Shown here: piece by piece, positions 63,308 through 64,000 of the stretch | How the letters are laid out: each line of letters begins with the position of its first letter | How positions within the stretch are numbered: position 1 is the stretch's first letter | NCBI RefSeq assembly: GCF_002944405.1 | Contig: NZ_CP024307.1 | Span: 2,376,501 to 2,440,500, forward strand | From: Sinorhizobium fredii | GTDB lineage: Bacteria > Pseudomonadota > Alphaproteobacteria > Rhizobiales > Rhizobiaceae | Length of the DNA: 64,000 bases | Direction: 5' to 3' | Translations under genes and position numbers: made by a program | Notes under the pieces: model-generated | Told to the model about the DNA's origin: nothing | Databases searched by the model: none | Seen by the model: the letters and a program-made list of their open reading frames with translations, nothing else

Positions 63308-64000
63308 TGGGTACCTCCCGACTGCGCGGGCCTGCCGATTTCGTTGAGCGGCAGATAGGGCAGCACGCCCTGGCCGTTCTTCTCGTCGAGAATGACCTTT
63401 TTCGACTTGCCGAGAACATCCTGCATGGTTTCGAGGTAAAGCCGTCTGCGGGTGACCTCCGGCGCCTTGGAATAGGCGTCATAGACCGAAATGAAGCGCT
63501 GCGCCTCACCCTGGGCCTCCTTGACGACGCGGTCCTTGTAGGCGGCCGCCTCTTCCCGGATCTGGGCTCCCTGGCCGCGCGCCTTGCCGAGCACCTGGTT
63601 GGCATATTGGTTGGCTTCCTCGACGAAACGGTCCTCATCCTGCTCGGCGCGCTGCACCTCGTCGAAGGCGTCGGCCACTTCGCGCGGCGGCGCCGCATCC
63701 TCGATCGCGACCGTGTTCACCGAAATGCCGGCGCCATAGGTGTCCATGGTGGCCTGGATGGTGTTCTTGACGTCGGCGGCGATCGCCTGACGGTTGTCGC
63801 GGAAGATGTCCTGGGCCGGGCGCCGGCCGACGACCTCGCGCATGGCGCTCTCGGCCACCTGCTGCAGCGTGTCGGCCGGGTTTTCGACGTTGAAGAGATA
63901 GGACTTCGGATCGGTGACCGAGAACAGTACCGAGAATTGCACGTTGACGATATTCTGATCGCCGGACAGCATCAGCCCGGCGCTCGACTGGGCGCCAACA
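63304..64000 (-). CDS. hflK: Protease modulator HflK, 5' part cut by window edge
   Basis: The last 231 residues of HflK are visible; the N-terminus lies beyond 64000. The SPFH domain is present (GDQNIVNVQFSVLFSVTDPK, MREVVGRRPAQDIF, VNTVAIEDAAPPREVADAFD), followed by the Ala/Glu-rich coiled helix and a C-terminal tail (VILDEKNGQGVLPYLPLNEI). It partners HflC in the FtsH-regulating complex. The stop overlaps the hflC start. Confidence 0.94.
   Translation of the reverse strand, partial: VGAQSSAGLMLSGDQNIVNVQFSVLFSVTDPKSYLFNVENPADTLQQVAESAMREVVGRRPAQDIFRDNRQAIAADVKNTIQATMDTYGAGISVNTVAIEDAAPPREVADAFDEVQRAEQDEDRFVEEANQYANQVLGKARGQGAQIREEAAAYKDRVVKEAQGEAQRFISVYDAYSKAPEVTRRRLYLETMQDVLGKSKKVILDEKNGQGVLPYLPLNEIGRPAQSGGTQ

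Overview
The window is a GC-rich chromosomal segment of an alphaproteobacterium, almost certainly Sinorhizobium/Ensifer (S. meliloti group). The evidence is the gene content and order (ilvI-ilvH, nitrile hydratase, ECF sigma/anti-sigma pair, miaA/serB, hflK-hflC-DUF2065-degP), several class III cyclase genes, and dispersed rhizobial intergenic mosaic repeats. I see no rRNA, tRNA, CRISPR array, insertion sequence or prophage. The first gene (SDR) and last gene (hflK) are cut by the window edges.

Layout. 1-13.5 kb is ordinary accessory metabolism: SDR/TetR divergent pair, GST, aldo/keto reductases, an acyltransferase with an SGNH domain, an aminotransferase, an orphan solute-binding protein, two class III cyclases and a frameshifted methyltransferase. 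13.6-19 kb holds ilvC, a TetR regulator and a MacA/MacB exporter. 19-33.3 kb holds a transglutaminase-like protein, a secreted Gly/Ser-repeat protein, a nuclease-like protein, NDH-2, Lrp with an Asp/Glu racemase, an HxlR/NmrA quinone reductase pair, a broken isomerase gene, a pdxJ/MocR/DUF983 group, and a MerR-LuxR-like fusion regulator. 33.5-34.3 kb holds a small lipoprotein and an EF-hand protein.

The most unusual part is the minus-strand operon at 34.3-41.3 kb. A large cyclase-domain/STAND ATPase/TPR protein leads into a YcaO protein, a TfuA protein, an HEVGH metallopeptidase-like protein and a 228-residue Cys-containing protein of unknown family. YcaO plus TfuA is the pair that installs backbone thioamides in trifolitoxin-like and other thioamidated peptides and proteins. 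No short precursor peptide is evident, so the 228-residue protein is a candidate substrate.

41.6-50.4 kb holds two LysE-type exporters, a RecD-like helicase, an AbrB-type membrane protein, an ECF sigma operon (secreted protein, sigma, anti-sigma), cobalt-type nitrile hydratase (alpha, beta, accessory protein) and a third aldo/keto reductase. 50.5-53.1 kb is the ilvIH operon. It is preceded by a short leader peptide rich in Val/Ile/Leu and a terminator, which together form a transcription attenuator. 53.2-64 kb holds an RTX-like secreted protein, a HerA/DUF87 ATPase, a double NTF2-like protein, miaA and serB diverging from overlapping start codons, a GNAT acetyltransferase, and the hflK-hflC-DUF2065-ACT-degP membrane quality-control block.
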